IMG/VR virus record: IMGVR_UViG_3300027710_000149
Coordinates: 1-22,533 of that record
Source of the DNA: a virus
Reading direction: 5' to 3' (one strand)
Length of the DNA stretch: 22,533 nt
In this document: in pieces, positions 1 through 6,584 of the stretch
Layout: each line of letters opens with the position of its first letter
Numbering within the stretch: position 1 is the stretch's first letter
Made by a program: the position numbers and the translations under genes
Notes under the pieces: model-generated
The model's input: the letters and a program-made list of their open reading frames with translations, nothing else
Databases searched by the model: none
Told to the model about the DNA's origin: nothing

Positions 1-521
1 TGCCAGAAGCGATATTGAGCGATGAACAATGGGACGCGCTAAAGGCCGCGAGCATAAAGGGCATTGGTGACGATGAGCTAGCCAAGGTCTTTGGGATTGA
101 ATCTAACTCGATCAGACAAAGACGTTTTCGCGATGAGGTATGGAAAGCAGCAAGGGGGCAATTGAAGCCAGTTGTAACGCAAGATGTAACCCAAGGCCAA
201 AATCCTGTAAAAACCATAGAGAACACCTCACAGATTGCGCAGAAAGTGGCCCTCACGGTGTCGGAGAACATCTCCAAGCTAGGAGAGCAGAATCGTCTCC
301 TAGCCCTTCAAATCGCAGGGAAAGGGCTAAAGCAAGCGAATGCCGCTCCGCCCGATGTGCAATCGTGGCAGGATGTCAAAGCTTTGATGGACATCGTGGC
401 GAAAGCTAGCGGCATGGATCAGGCTCAAGCGGTGCAAGTTAACGTCCTTAGCTCTCAACCCATGGATTTTTCCCCTCACTTCGAGCCGCTTGTTGAGACT
501 GATGGGGTCGTTGATGTGTAA
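1..521 (+). CDS. Small-terminase-like DNA-packaging protein, 5' end missing
   Basis: The reading frame is already open at base 3 and runs to a TAA at 519-521, so the true start lies left of the window. The first in-window initiator-type codon (TTG at 15) is probably internal. The visible 173 residues begin with a helix-turn-helix-like segment (SDEQWDALKAASIKGIGDDE, then LAKVFGIESNSIRQRR), as used by phage small terminases to bind the packaging site. An alpha-helical middle rich in Q, K and A follows, then a C-terminal part with SWQDVKALMDIVAKASGMD, a pattern I associate with small-terminase-like HTH proteins. If correct, it would recognise phage DNA and load the large terminase. No large terminase is visible in the window; it may lie upstream. 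A transcriptional regulator with the same HTH is the main alternative. Confidence 0.5.
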   Translation, partial: PEAILSDEQWDALKAASIKGIGDDELAKVFGIESNSIRQRRFRDEVWKAARGQLKPVVTQDVTQGQNPVKTIENTSQIAQKVALTVSENISKLGEQNRLLALQIAGKGLKQANAAPPDVQSWQDVKALMDIVAKASGMDQAQAVQVNVLSSQPMDFSPHFEPLVETDGVVDV

Positions 522-788
522 AGTGTTGAGTATCAACAAGGTTCAATTTGGCATGCTCGCTGTAGTTTGTAGTTATATATTAACCCGGCATTTTCCCCTT
601 CGTTCCAGCATGCCAAGGGGTAACCCGGCACCATCGAGCGCCAGGGCTGGCAGCGGCAGCGGCGTAGAGCGGTGGCCGGGGCAGTGGGGCAGCGCAGGCC
701 ACGGGTCGGGTGGGTATGGTAGTCGCGGGCCAGCCCGGCTCGTGTATAGCGTATCCATTCTCCTCGCAGGAGCACTCCCACTTGAATC
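522..788. other. Non-coding GC-rich island with direct and inverted repeats
   Basis: No convincing gene. By hand count 90 of the 120 bases at 621-740 are G or C, far above the flanks. TAACCCGGCA occurs twice, at 581-590 and 621-630. Between the copies CCCCTT (595-600) can pair with AAGGGG (615-620). TTGGCATGCT (548-557) is an exact inverted copy of AGCATGCCAA (607-616). GTGGCC (672-677) pairs with GGCCAC (697-702) around a G-rich loop, and five runs of three or four G lie in 678-713. CTCCT and AGGAG form a small hairpin near 760-772. It lies between a packaging-type gene and the 3' end of the minus-strand HNH gene, so a packaging site, replication origin, structured RNA or remnant of the HNH element are all possible. 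Confidence 0.6.
581..630. repeat. 10-bp direct repeat flanking a hairpin
   Basis: Two identical copies of TAACCCGGCA start exactly 40 bases apart. The sequence between them holds the CCCCTT/AAGGGG inverted repeat and the palindromic core GCATGC. That core also belongs to a longer 10-bp inverted repeat with 548-557. The arrangement resembles protein-binding iterons or a recombination site, but no family is recognised. Confidence 0.6.
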
Positions 789-2018
789 TTACACCCACAG
801 TTTAATACCAACTCTAGTAGCCATCTCAAACAGCTCCTTTGGTATATCCATGGCATCAAACAAACTTACATTATCCTGCCGTTCTTGATTATCTTTGCCC
901 CACAGTGGTCTGATATTCCTCCAATTGAAACAGACCACTAAATGCTCCTCATTAGTCATGTCGAAGTAGCTACATGGAATGATGTGATCCAGATGCCATC
1001 CAAACACGCCATAGTTGCTCCAGTTCATATCGGTTCCATCCAACTGCTTTTCCACATGGGCCAGCATCTCTTTGGGAGAACATCCCATGTATTTGGTGAT
1101 TGAACTGGTTTTCTGTAAACCCCTCCTTTGAAGTAATTCACGCAACCTATTGCTCAATCTGTTTTTGATTCTCACATGATTTGACTTTGGCTTTCCTTTT
1201 TCTCTAACCCGCCGCTTCTTTCTGGCATCTTTTAACTTACACCTCTTGCCACAAAACTTCTTTGTTGGGTGGATGGTTGTAAATTCAGACTGGCAAACAT
1301 GACATGTGCGATTCACCTCAACTGCCGGTTTGATTGGATTCTCCTCTCTCCATTTTTGATGCAGCCTGATTCTTCCAGCAACAGATAGGCATTTGTCGTC
1401 GCAATATCTCCTGGAATGACCTGTCTCTTTCTTACAGTGCTCACAATGAGAGTAAATAATGGTTGGCTTTTTATTCGCCTTTCTTTTCTCTCGCTCGACC
1501 TTGTTATTATTGATTTTACGGCAGGCATCGCCACAGAATGAATGCTTCCTGTATTCCATTGGCTGATGGCACTCGACGCAATGCTTCTGTGGCCTATTGG
1601 GAATGACGTATGCCCGATTCCATCTGCAAGAATCACTGCAAAGTGAGGAAGATGGATGTTTGGCTAAAAATTCCGCCTTACATTTGCGACATGCCTTTAT
1701 CTTTGGAATCCATTCGGTTTTTATCTTTGGTTTTTCAGATTTCCTTTTCTTTGCCGAACCGGCTCGGCACTTGATGGTACAGTATTTGCGCCTATAACCA
1801 ACAATCTCACATGAGCACTCCTGGCAGAATAGCGCGATCTTTTCAGGCTTGATTTTCTTCACCCTCTTGGGCCTTTGACTTTGTAGAAGTTCTCTAGCCT
1901 CCCTCTTGAGGCGACATTCTACGGCATAGAAATAGTGAAAGGCATACCCACATCTTCCAGGACATTCTTCAAATAGCATTTTGTGCGAATGGCACCAGTT
2001 GACGATTTCTCTTTTCAT
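789..2018 (-). CDS. HNH homing endonuclease with tandem Cys4 modules
   Basis: 409 residues. The C-terminal 110 form an HNH nuclease: WHLDHIIP around residues 341-348 supplies the metal and catalytic H/D-H pair, and NWRNIRPLW around 365-373 supplies the central Asn and following helix. Ahead of it sit five CxxC...CxxxC modules with first cysteines near residues 65, 110, 147, 192 and 239, each about 40 residues apart and rich in Lys/Arg. Another Cys cluster lies at 9-35. These are probably treble-clef zinc modules for DNA recognition. Such nucleases usually cut an allele lacking the gene and spread by repair. The gene is antisense to all neighbours and has an SD-like AAGGA six bases before its ATG, unlike the + strand genes, which suggests recent arrival. 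The same HNH fold recurs at 14449-15375. I am confident of the HNH assignment; the target is unknown. Confidence 0.9.
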   Translation of the reverse strand: MKREIVNWCHSHKMLFEECPGRCGYAFHYFYAVECRLKREARELLQSQRPKRVKKIKPEKIALFCQECSCEIVGYRRKYCTIKCRAGSAKKRKSEKPKIKTEWIPKIKACRKCKAEFLAKHPSSSLCSDSCRWNRAYVIPNRPQKHCVECHQPMEYRKHSFCGDACRKINNNKVEREKRKANKKPTIIYSHCEHCKKETGHSRRYCDDKCLSVAGRIRLHQKWREENPIKPAVEVNRTCHVCQSEFTTIHPTKKFCGKRCKLKDARKKRRVREKGKPKSNHVRIKNRLSNRLRELLQRRGLQKTSSITKYMGCSPKEMLAHVEKQLDGTDMNWSNYGVFGWHLDHIIPCSYFDMTNEEHLVVCFNWRNIRPLWGKDNQERQDNVSLFDAMDIPKELFEMATRVGIKLWV

Positions 2019-2023
2019 TCACA

Positions 2024-2031
2024 TTCCTTAC
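2024..2031 (-). promoter_or_regulatory. Shine-Dalgarno sequence of the HNH gene
   Basis: Reading on the minus strand, AAGGA lies six bases upstream of the ATG at 2018-2016, an ideal distance for pairing with 16S rRNA. It supports that ATG as the start. It is the only well-placed SD-like site I found before a gene in this window. Confidence 0.6.
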
Positions 2032-2069
2032 ACTATCTTTTGCTGAAGACAAATAAAACTTACACAAAT

Positions 2070-2270
2070 ATGCCACGTCCATCCAAATCTCTCCAGGGTC
2101 AGCGCAGAGGCTCCCTCGTTGTTCTCTCAATGATTGACCGAAACAAGCATGGCAACTCACGTTGGCTGTGTCGCTGCGACTGCGGGAAAGAACTTCCCGT
2201 TTGGTATCAGCACCTCACCACGGGAAAAAGTGAGTCATGTGGATGCAGGATTAAACCTGTTGAAAAATGA
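2070..2270 (+). CDS. Small CxCxCG...SCGC zinc-ribbon protein (copy 1)
   Basis: 66 residues. The start was taken at the ATG beginning MPRPSKSLQG; in-frame upstream codons overlap the divergent HNH gene. A single zinc-ribbon-like unit is visible: WLCRCDCGK with Cys 34, 36 and 38, then SESCGC with Cys 57 and 59. This pattern is common in small phage proteins and next to AP2 or HNH domains, where it is thought to bind DNA; here there is no attached nuclease. It aligns without gaps to the protein at 4102 (about 32 of the first 59 residues identical by eye) and more distantly to the one at 2343. The 51-base gap to the divergent HNH gene must carry both promoters. Function is inferred from the motif only. 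Confidence 0.75.
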   Translation: MPRPSKSLQGQRRGSLVVLSMIDRNKHGNSRWLCRCDCGKELPVWYQHLTTGKSESCGCRIKPVEK

Positions 2271-2342
2271 TCCCAAAATTTCTCCCTCTAAATTATATCT
2301 TATATCATTTGATCCTGTACGTTTGTGTGGTTACAGTTGGGA

Positions 2343-2816
2343 ATGCAATCCTTCCATTTTAACTTCAAGAACCTCACGGGCAAACGCTTTGGTCGCTGGA
2401 CGGTCTTAGCTCACGTTCCAACGGGCAAGAAAGGCTCTACCGTATGGAAATGCCAGTGCGACTGTGGACGCATCAAGGAGAACGTGTTCTACACCGCTTT
2501 AACAACGGGCAAGTCTCTCTCCTGTGGATGCCTTAGAACCGATCTACTGCGCGGTAAAGCAGTGGATGTGAAGCCGGAAAGCCCAACTGCTGCTGAAGAG
2601 CCTATTGGTGATTTGGCTGAGCTTGAGGCGATGCTGGTTGATTCCAAGAAGCCTGTGGCATCAGAGGCTAAAAAACTCATCCTTAACGATCAACGTCTGT
2701 GGCGCTGCATTGCTCGTTGTCGAGTCAAAGGACTCACCTACAAGGGTCAGAAGCCAACGGATTTCTACGTCAAGCTGGCACAGAAGGATGAGCTTGCGAT
2801 TTGGCTGAGAGGATAA
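2343..2816 (+). CDS. Zinc-ribbon protein with extra C-terminal domain (copy 2)
   Basis: 157 residues from the ATG starting MQSFHFNFKN; a GTG 18 bases upstream is possible but less attractive. Residues 11-63 carry the GKRFGRWTVL entry strand, then WKCQCDCGR (Cys 37, 39, 41) and SCGC (Cys 61, 63), the same zinc-ribbon unit as at 2070 and 4102. An acidic linker (about 75-100) leads to a C-terminal segment of about 55 residues with RLWRCIARCRVKGLTYKG and an all-helical look, which I do not recognise. The ribbon probably binds nucleic acid; the C-terminal part may give specificity or a partner contact. There is no SD before the start. It belongs to the accessory region and is probably co-transcribed with the following small genes. 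Confidence 0.75.
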   Translation: MQSFHFNFKNLTGKRFGRWTVLAHVPTGKKGSTVWKCQCDCGRIKENVFYTALTTGKSLSCGCLRTDLLRGKAVDVKPESPTAAEEPIGDLAELEAMLVDSKKPVASEAKKLILNDQRLWRCIARCRVKGLTYKGQKPTDFYVKLAQKDELAIWLRG

Positions 2817-2857
2817 ATATCTTATTGTATTTGTTGCATCGACAGAATCGGTGCGCG

Positions 2858-3205
2858 ATGGTTGATGACGATATGAAACTAACAGAACAAGAAAAACGAA
2901 TCAAGCTGGCTGAGGCTGGCGGGTGGGATGAGTCGCCGTCGGGCAAATGGAGTAATAACGGATTTATTTTGCCTGACCCTCTCAATCCACCAGACTACTT
3001 CAACGACATCAACGCGGTGCAAGAACTTCAAGATAAGTTGACGAATGATCAGCAGTTTGAATTTGTTTATCATTTAAACGATGTTCTTGAGCTTGTTCCG
3101 TTAAGTTCGCCAGCAAGCTATAGGGAGGTTGTTTTGTTTGCGTTTGCCAACGCAACCGCAGCCCAACGTGCCGAATCTCTCGGCCTAGTCCTCAATCTCT
3201 GGTAA
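2858..3205 (+). CDS. Small phage protein with predicted ABA-sandwich fold
   Basis: 115 residues if started at MVDDDMKL; a second ATG five codons later is equally plausible. The sequence goes from a basic helix (TEQEKRIKLAEAGGW) through a loop rich in Pro and Asn. It then shows PPDYFNDINAVQELQDKL and ends with SYREVVLFAFANATAAQRAESL. The order 'GW - DPLNPPDYFNDINA - helix - strand - helix of Ala residues' matches what I know of the phage ABA-sandwich domain, a widespread early-gene fold of unknown function. It sits in the same-strand run of small genes, three bases before the next start. Family recognition is by pattern, not search. Confidence 0.65.
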   Translation: MVDDDMKLTEQEKRIKLAEAGGWDESPSGKWSNNGFILPDPLNPPDYFNDINAVQELQDKLTNDQQFEFVYHLNDVLELVPLSSPASYREVVLFAFANATAAQRAESLGLVLNLW

Positions 3206-3208
3206 AAT

Positions 3209-3841
3209 ATGCGAAACATAAACCTCCCCAAAACTAAAATCTACATCCGCTGTGACGCCTTCGGTGGTCCAGAAAACGAATTTGAAACAGCTTGGCTTGT
3301 ATCTGTTCGAGCGATGCGTAACCGTCCATTCTGCTTCCAGGCATGGGTGGAGAAATACGCCGCCTGTTTCGACAAAATTCCACCTCAATGCGTCTATTGG
3401 TTCGAGCCGGAAGACGATCACAAAGCACTCCCGCTACACAAAGTTCAGATGTGGGAATGCCTTTCAGGCTCCATCGAACTCTGGCGCAAGGATCAGTTGA
3501 GCGACGTGCCGGTGCTGGTGAACCTGGGCAAGGGATTGCCGCCTATCTCAGGCCACTACTGGTTCACTCTCGACTATCTACCAGAGGGTCAGCCAAGCGG
3601 TATCCTTGACGTGGGTGATGCAGAGCTTCTTGAAGAGCACAAAGAAGGCAACGTCATCAAGCTCAGCAATGGGCAGATCGCAATCTACCCGAACAACCGC
3701 ATCAAGTGGATGCCAGTTTCATTGACTGGCAAAGATGCAGCCTCGACTATTCCTGGTTGGAACGTGGCTACTAACGCTCAGTGGGATGAGTGGTGGTCTG
3801 ATTCGGATGAAATCCTTGGTGATGCCAAGTGGGCGTATTGA
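3209..3841 (+). CDS. Hypothetical phage protein, 210 residues
   Basis: I do not recognise this protein. It starts at an ATG three bases after the preceding stop, in the typical A/T-rich leader (GGTAAAATATG). It is rich in Trp and acidic residues, has no obvious membrane segment or signal peptide, and no clear Cys motif. The middle contains LPPISGHYWFTLDYLPEGQP and the end shows WDEWWSDSDEILGDAKWAY. Alternating hydrophobic and polar stretches suggest a mixed alpha/beta soluble protein. Its position in the accessory run between an ABA-sandwich-like protein and a small unknown suggests an early or host-takeover role, but nothing in the sequence shows this. Confidence 0.7.
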   Translation: MRNINLPKTKIYIRCDAFGGPENEFETAWLVSVRAMRNRPFCFQAWVEKYAACFDKIPPQCVYWFEPEDDHKALPLHKVQMWECLSGSIELWRKDQLSDVPVLVNLGKGLPPISGHYWFTLDYLPEGQPSGILDVGDAELLEEHKEGNVIKLSNGQIAIYPNNRIKWMPVSLTGKDAASTIPGWNVATNAQWDEWWSDSDEILGDAKWAY

Positions 3842-3865
3842 GGTAACAAAAATGAATAACCTGAA

Positions 3866-4102
3866 ATGAAGACCAATATGGCCTTGATTCGGCTTCCTAA
3901 TGACGTGGCCCGTTGCGATGGCGTAGGATTCGATGAAAACGGCAGTTGGGACTGGCGCGAAGGCTGTGAGACGTGTTTACGCCGCACTGCTCCACGTGGA
4001 GACATGATGCTCATATCGTTCATCCATCCGCCTGCGATTGTCGCTTTCGAGTGCGAGTTCCTCATTGAGCCAGACAACAATCATCTCAACCTAACACCTT
4101 AA
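3866..4102 (+). CDS. Hypothetical small protein
   Basis: 78 residues beginning MKTNMALIRLPNDVARCDGV. Unrecognised. Two cysteines (ETCLRRTAPRG) and the preceding Cys17 could form a small metal site, but the spacing is not a standard finger. The C-terminal third is hydrophobic and beta-like (MMLISFIHPPAIVAFECEFLI). Its stop codon overlaps the next ATG (TAATG), so the two genes are almost certainly translationally coupled. A protein with the WREGCETCLRR pattern is plausible as a phage early product; no function can be assigned. Confidence 0.65.
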   Translation: MKTNMALIRLPNDVARCDGVGFDENGSWDWREGCETCLRRTAPRGDMMLISFIHPPAIVAFECEFLIEPDNNHLNLTP

Positions 4103-4323
4103 TGGGACGCTCACCAAAATCACTCATCAACGAAACCTTCGGCAGCTTGATCGTTGTCGAACTGGTATCTCGCAACACTCATGGCAATAGCCGCTGGCTG
4201 TGCCAATGCGAGTGCGGAAACAAGACCGAGGTATATTATCAAAATCTCACCTCTGGAAGTGTGCAGTCCTGTGGCTGCTTACCCAAGGGAAGGAAGATTG
4301 GCTCCAAGAAACAATCCAAGTAA
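4102..4323 (+). CDS. Small CxCxCG...SCGC zinc-ribbon protein (copy 3)
   Basis: 73 residues. Cys 34, 36, 38 (WLCQCECGN) and Cys 57, 59 (QSCGC) fall at exactly the same residue numbers as in the protein at 2070. The two share HGNSRWLC and about 32 of 59 residues, so they are duplicates of each other, or both were acquired from related sources. A basic tail (GRKIGSKKQSK) would suit nucleic-acid binding. Start and stop overlap their neighbours through TAATG on both sides, placing it inside a tightly coupled operon. DNA binding is inferred from the family, which often sits next to AP2 or HNH domains. Confidence 0.75.
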   Translation: MGRSPKSLINETFGSLIVVELVSRNTHGNSRWLCQCECGNKTEVYYQNLTSGSVQSCGCLPKGRKIGSKKQSK

Positions 4324-4781
4324 TGACTATGAATACAGAACACGACAAACCAACGCCTCCTCCAGGATTCAAACTTGTTAAGGGGGCTGAATTAAAAGCT
4401 CCATTTGATACCAGATTGCTCGTGTTTACCGATGAAGACACATGGGATGAATCTGTTTATGCAGGTTCAAATAGAGCAATGCTCCATGCAGACTTTTGCT
4501 CATGGTATGCGACCCCGGATACACAGCAATCCATTTCCGAGGAGGCCGCAGCAATCGTCGCTGGAGAACGTCAAGCCGACTACGGCGATGCGAACGAATC
4601 TTTTGCTCGCATTGCAAATCTGTGGAGCGCCTACACAGGTTCTACCATTGAGCCTTGGGATGTGGCACAAATGATGATTCTTCTGAAAGTCAGCCGAGCC
4701 AAGACGAGCAAGAAGCGAGACACCTTGGTTGACATCATTGGATATGCCGAGTGCGCAGCGAAACTTAACAAAGTTGAATAA
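4323..4781 (+). CDS. DUF6378-type phage protein
   Basis: 152 residues from the ATG that overlaps the preceding TAA; a second ATG two codons in is possible. Residues 1-65 form a loose N-terminal segment with LLVFTDEDTWDESVYAG. Residues 73-150 carry the recognisable block AAAIVAGERQADYGDANESF, then NLWSAYTG, PWDVAQMMILLKVSRAK and DTLVDIIGYAECAAKL. This 'R..DYGD - W - DV..mM..lK..R - D..GYa' signature is that of DUF6378, an all-helical domain common in phages. Its conserved acidic residues recall MazG-like nucleotide pyrophosphohydrolases, but that link is my inference. It is the last gene of the coupled run before a regulatory gap. Confidence 0.75.
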   Translation: MTMNTEHDKPTPPPGFKLVKGAELKAPFDTRLLVFTDEDTWDESVYAGSNRAMLHADFCSWYATPDTQQSISEEAAAIVAGERQADYGDANESFARIANLWSAYTGSTIEPWDVAQMMILLKVSRAKTSKKRDTLVDIIGYAECAAKLNKVE

Positions 4782-4989
4782 TATTTGGGCTATGCGGTCC
4801 TGATGCCAGACTTTGGGAGGGGAAAATGTGAAAAAGTGTAAAAGTCGAGCACATGCAGAAAACAGGCTGTAAACCATTGATGATCAATGAGAAAAGCGCG
4901 TAAAGCTAACATAATAGAATAGACAAGTGGTTAACACAATTCAAGATAGTTCATGTTGACTCTTAACTAGAACTAACGCATTATGAGCC
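4782..4989 (+). promoter_or_regulatory. Regulatory gap before the replication-like gene
   Basis: A 208-base A/T-rich stretch without a credible gene. It contains the 15-bp palindrome at 4875-4889 and the promoter-like pair TTGACT (4956-4961) and CATTAT (4979-4984), 17 bases apart. The downstream ATG lies only five bases after the -10-like element, which would make the transcript leaderless or nearly so. No intrinsic terminator is seen after the preceding gene. Confidence 0.45.
4875..4889. repeat. Perfect 15-bp palindrome, operator-like
   Basis: CATTGAT and ATCAATG are exact inverted copies around a single central G. The length and symmetry suit a dimeric helix-turn-helix repressor or a replication-initiator site. 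It lies about 65 bases upstream of the promoter-like -35 element before the replication-like gene. Confidence 0.5.
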
Positions 4990-5661
4990 ATGTCATTCAT
5001 CAAGGCACACTGCGAATTAGTCACTTCCTCAGTATGGGAAGGTCCGTATCACCAGAGGATTGCGTGGATGGCCCTGATGGTAACTTGTAAAACTAACGGC
5101 ATCAGCCCAATCACCGAGGCGTCTCTTTACCGGGTGGCAAATATTACCAAGGAGGAAGCGGATGACGCCATTCTAGCTTTTACATCGCCAGACCCAAAAT
5201 CACGCACCCCAGATAATGAAGGGAGACGTATCGAGCGAGTCAGCGGTGGATTCAAAATCCTGAATTATTTTCAGTATCGAGATATAAGGACTCCAGAACA
5301 AAAAAATGCCTACATGCGCGATTACATGAAAAAGTATCGCAAGCAGAAAAAGGATAACCTTTCGTGGGAGGAGGTTTACAAGATGGAGGCTGACGACGCT
5401 ATGACGCTTCCAATACCTGGTGAGTTTGATGCCTCAGTCGAGGCTGCAATAATCGACTTTCTCAATATGCGTTATGAGCTAGCGACAGCACCAAAGCGTA
5501 AGCAGGATCGAGTTCGTTTCTCTGCCTCCATGGCAAAAGCCCTTTTTGACGAAACCCGCGTGGCACTCATCACCCTGACGCCAGCAGAGATAGCTGCTAA
5601 ACTGCGCAACACGGCCATCAGTGGCTACCGTTCGCCGCGCTTTAACTCGCTCTACCGATGA
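4990..5661 (+). CDS. Phage replication-initiation-like winged-helix protein
   Basis: 223 residues. The N-terminal half has the layout of phage replisome-organiser and DnaD-like proteins. It opens SFIKAHCELVTSSVWEGPYH, followed by a short helix pair, then SPITEASLYRVANITKEEAD as the recognition region. A wing follows (RRIERVSGGFKILNYFQYRD), then the basic linker RDYMKKYRKQKKD near residues 110-122. The C-terminal half (about 145-223) ends with ISGYRSPRFNSLYR and may serve for helicase or helicase-loader contact. Such proteins bind the phage origin, often inside or next to their own gene, and recruit the host helicase. The palindrome just upstream fits an origin or autoregulatory site. Its stop overlaps the next ATG. 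The fold is fairly clear; the role in replication is inferred from family resemblance. Confidence 0.6.
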   Translation: MSFIKAHCELVTSSVWEGPYHQRIAWMALMVTCKTNGISPITEASLYRVANITKEEADDAILAFTSPDPKSRTPDNEGRRIERVSGGFKILNYFQYRDIRTPEQKNAYMRDYMKKYRKQKKDNLSWEEVYKMEADDAMTLPIPGEFDASVEAAIIDFLNMRYELATAPKRKQDRVRFSASMAKALFDETRVALITLTPAEIAAKLRNTAISGYRSPRFNSLYR

Positions 5662-5900
5662 ATATTCCAGAAACATTCAGGTTACCAGCAGAAGCCATGG
5701 CTGCTAGAAGACTAACTGGGATAACAGACGACAGCCAGCGCCAAAAGATCATCAATGAGATTTCCGAGGAAGAGTGGAAACTCGACAGGGTTGAGTGGCG
5801 AAACTGGATGGATATGATGCGAGGTAAATTTGCCAGAATACACACAACACCACAAGAACGAGTGAAAATCACTCTTGCAACCTATCGCAAAAAGCCATAA
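5658..5900 (+). CDS. Hypothetical small protein coupled to the replication-like gene
   Basis: 80 residues, starting at an ATG that overlaps the upstream TGA (ATGA). It is highly charged and mainly helical (ISEEEWKLDRVEWRNWMDMM) with a basic C terminus. No known domain is recognised. In many phages the gene after the replication organiser encodes a helicase loader or accessory factor, but this one is too short for an AAA+ loader and lacks a Walker motif. Translational coupling implies production in proportion to the upstream protein. Confidence 0.65.
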   Translation: MNIPETFRLPAEAMAARRLTGITDDSQRQKIINEISEEEWKLDRVEWRNWMDMMRGKFARIHTTPQERVKITLATYRKKP

Positions 5901-5912
5901 GCTATCAATTAT

Positions 5913-6146
5913 ATGGAAAAGAAGTTCTCTAAAACAATCAAGAATCCTGATACTGGCCGTGAAAAGACGGTGAAATACGGCCAAAAAGGCAGCAAAATTG
6001 GCCCTATTGGCAGCAAGCGTGCTGATGCGTATTGTGCTCGCAGCAACAATATTGCAGGCGACTGGCGCTCTGATCCAAATTCGCCCAATTCCCTGTCGCG
6101 TAAAAAATGGGGATGCTCAGGTGCTAAAAGCGTGAAGAAGAAGTAA
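5913..6146 (+). CDS. Basic DUF6321-like protein with YCARS motif
   Basis: 77 residues, very rich in Lys and Arg. It shows the pattern KNPDTGREKTVKYGQKGSKI, GPIGSKRADAYCARS (Cys 41), then GDWRSDPNSPNSLSRKKW and Cys 68. I recognise this 'YCARS ... DPNSPN.LSRKKW.C' signature from small proteins of environmental phages grouped as DUF6321 or relatives. The biochemical role is unknown; the charge suggests nucleic-acid or virion-core binding. A related type of basic Cys protein follows 100 bases downstream, so the two probably act together. Confidence 0.65.
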   Translation: MEKKFSKTIKNPDTGREKTVKYGQKGSKIGPIGSKRADAYCARSNNIAGDWRSDPNSPNSLSRKKWGCSGAKSVKKK

Positions 6147-6150
6147 CGCC

Positions 6151-6249
6151 ATGAATACTGAAACAGTCTGGATGTCAGTCATTCTACTTTGCATTTTCCT
6201 GGTCAAATGCCTGACTGAAATCGGAAAACATAATCTCAATCTACCATGA
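6151..6249 (+). CDS. 32-residue single-span membrane peptide
   Basis: A short frame between the two basic Cys proteins. Its ATG is four bases after the upstream stop, and its TGA overlaps the next ATG (ATGA). The product begins MNTETVWMSVILLCIFLVKC and has a hydrophobic core of about 12-15 residues (residues 7-18) followed by a short polar tail ending HNLNLP. This fits a tiny inner-membrane peptide, perhaps lysis-related or superinfection-related. The perfect fit between neighbours on both sides is the main argument that it is translated. Confidence 0.5.
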   Translation: MNTETVWMSVILLCIFLVKCLTEIGKHNLNLP

Positions 6250-6584
6250 AAGACTCATGCTACAAAAAGGTCAAAGCAAGCTACGACGTGTTTCCATCGG
6301 CTCGCGCTTCTCAAGCCATTGCTAAGTGCCGCAAGGAAAGCGGCAATGTTCGCAAGACTGAAGCTGGCTCCAATCTCAAGCGATGGGAGAAGGAGAACTG
6401 GAAAGACCAACGTACTGGTAAGCCTTGCGGATCAGGTGGCGATAACGAGTATTGCCGACCAACGAAGCGAGTTTCATCCGATACGCCTAAAACAGCTAGC
6501 GAATTAGGGCGCAATAAGGTTCAGACCAAGATGCGCGAGAAATCCCGTGTTGGCATGGGTGCTAAAGTCAGTGCAGCTAAGTAA
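6246..6584 (+). CDS. Basic DUF5872-like protein
   Basis: 112 residues. The N terminus (KDSCYKKVKASYDVFPSARA, then SQAIAKCRK, Cys 5 and 28) and the middle (RWEKENWKDQ, GKPCGS, EYCRPTKRVS with Cys 61 and 70, then TPKT) match what I know of DUF5872. That family is found in viruses and often described as a small Cys-containing basic protein of unknown role. The four cysteines could bind zinc. The C terminus is Lys/Arg rich. It is coupled to the tiny membrane peptide by an ATGA overlap and follows a DUF6321-like gene. The recurring pairing of these two families suggests a shared function, possibly in the virion or in DNA binding. Confidence 0.7.
   Translation: MKDSCYKKVKASYDVFPSARASQAIAKCRKESGNVRKTEAGSNLKRWEKENWKDQRTGKPCGSGGDNEYCRPTKRVSSDTPKTASELGRNKVQTKMREKSRVGMGAKVSAAK

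Noticed and set aside
522-788. Island as an IscB/OMEGA-type guide RNA or HEARO element
   Set aside because: The adjacent nuclease has only an HNH domain, without RuvC segments, and the island lies after the gene, not before it. No recognisable guide structure.
490-888. Open frames on both strands through the GC-rich island
   Set aside because: Their products are Arg/Gly/Pro-rich with no domain character, overlap the upstream gene or the HNH gene, and follow the composition of the island.
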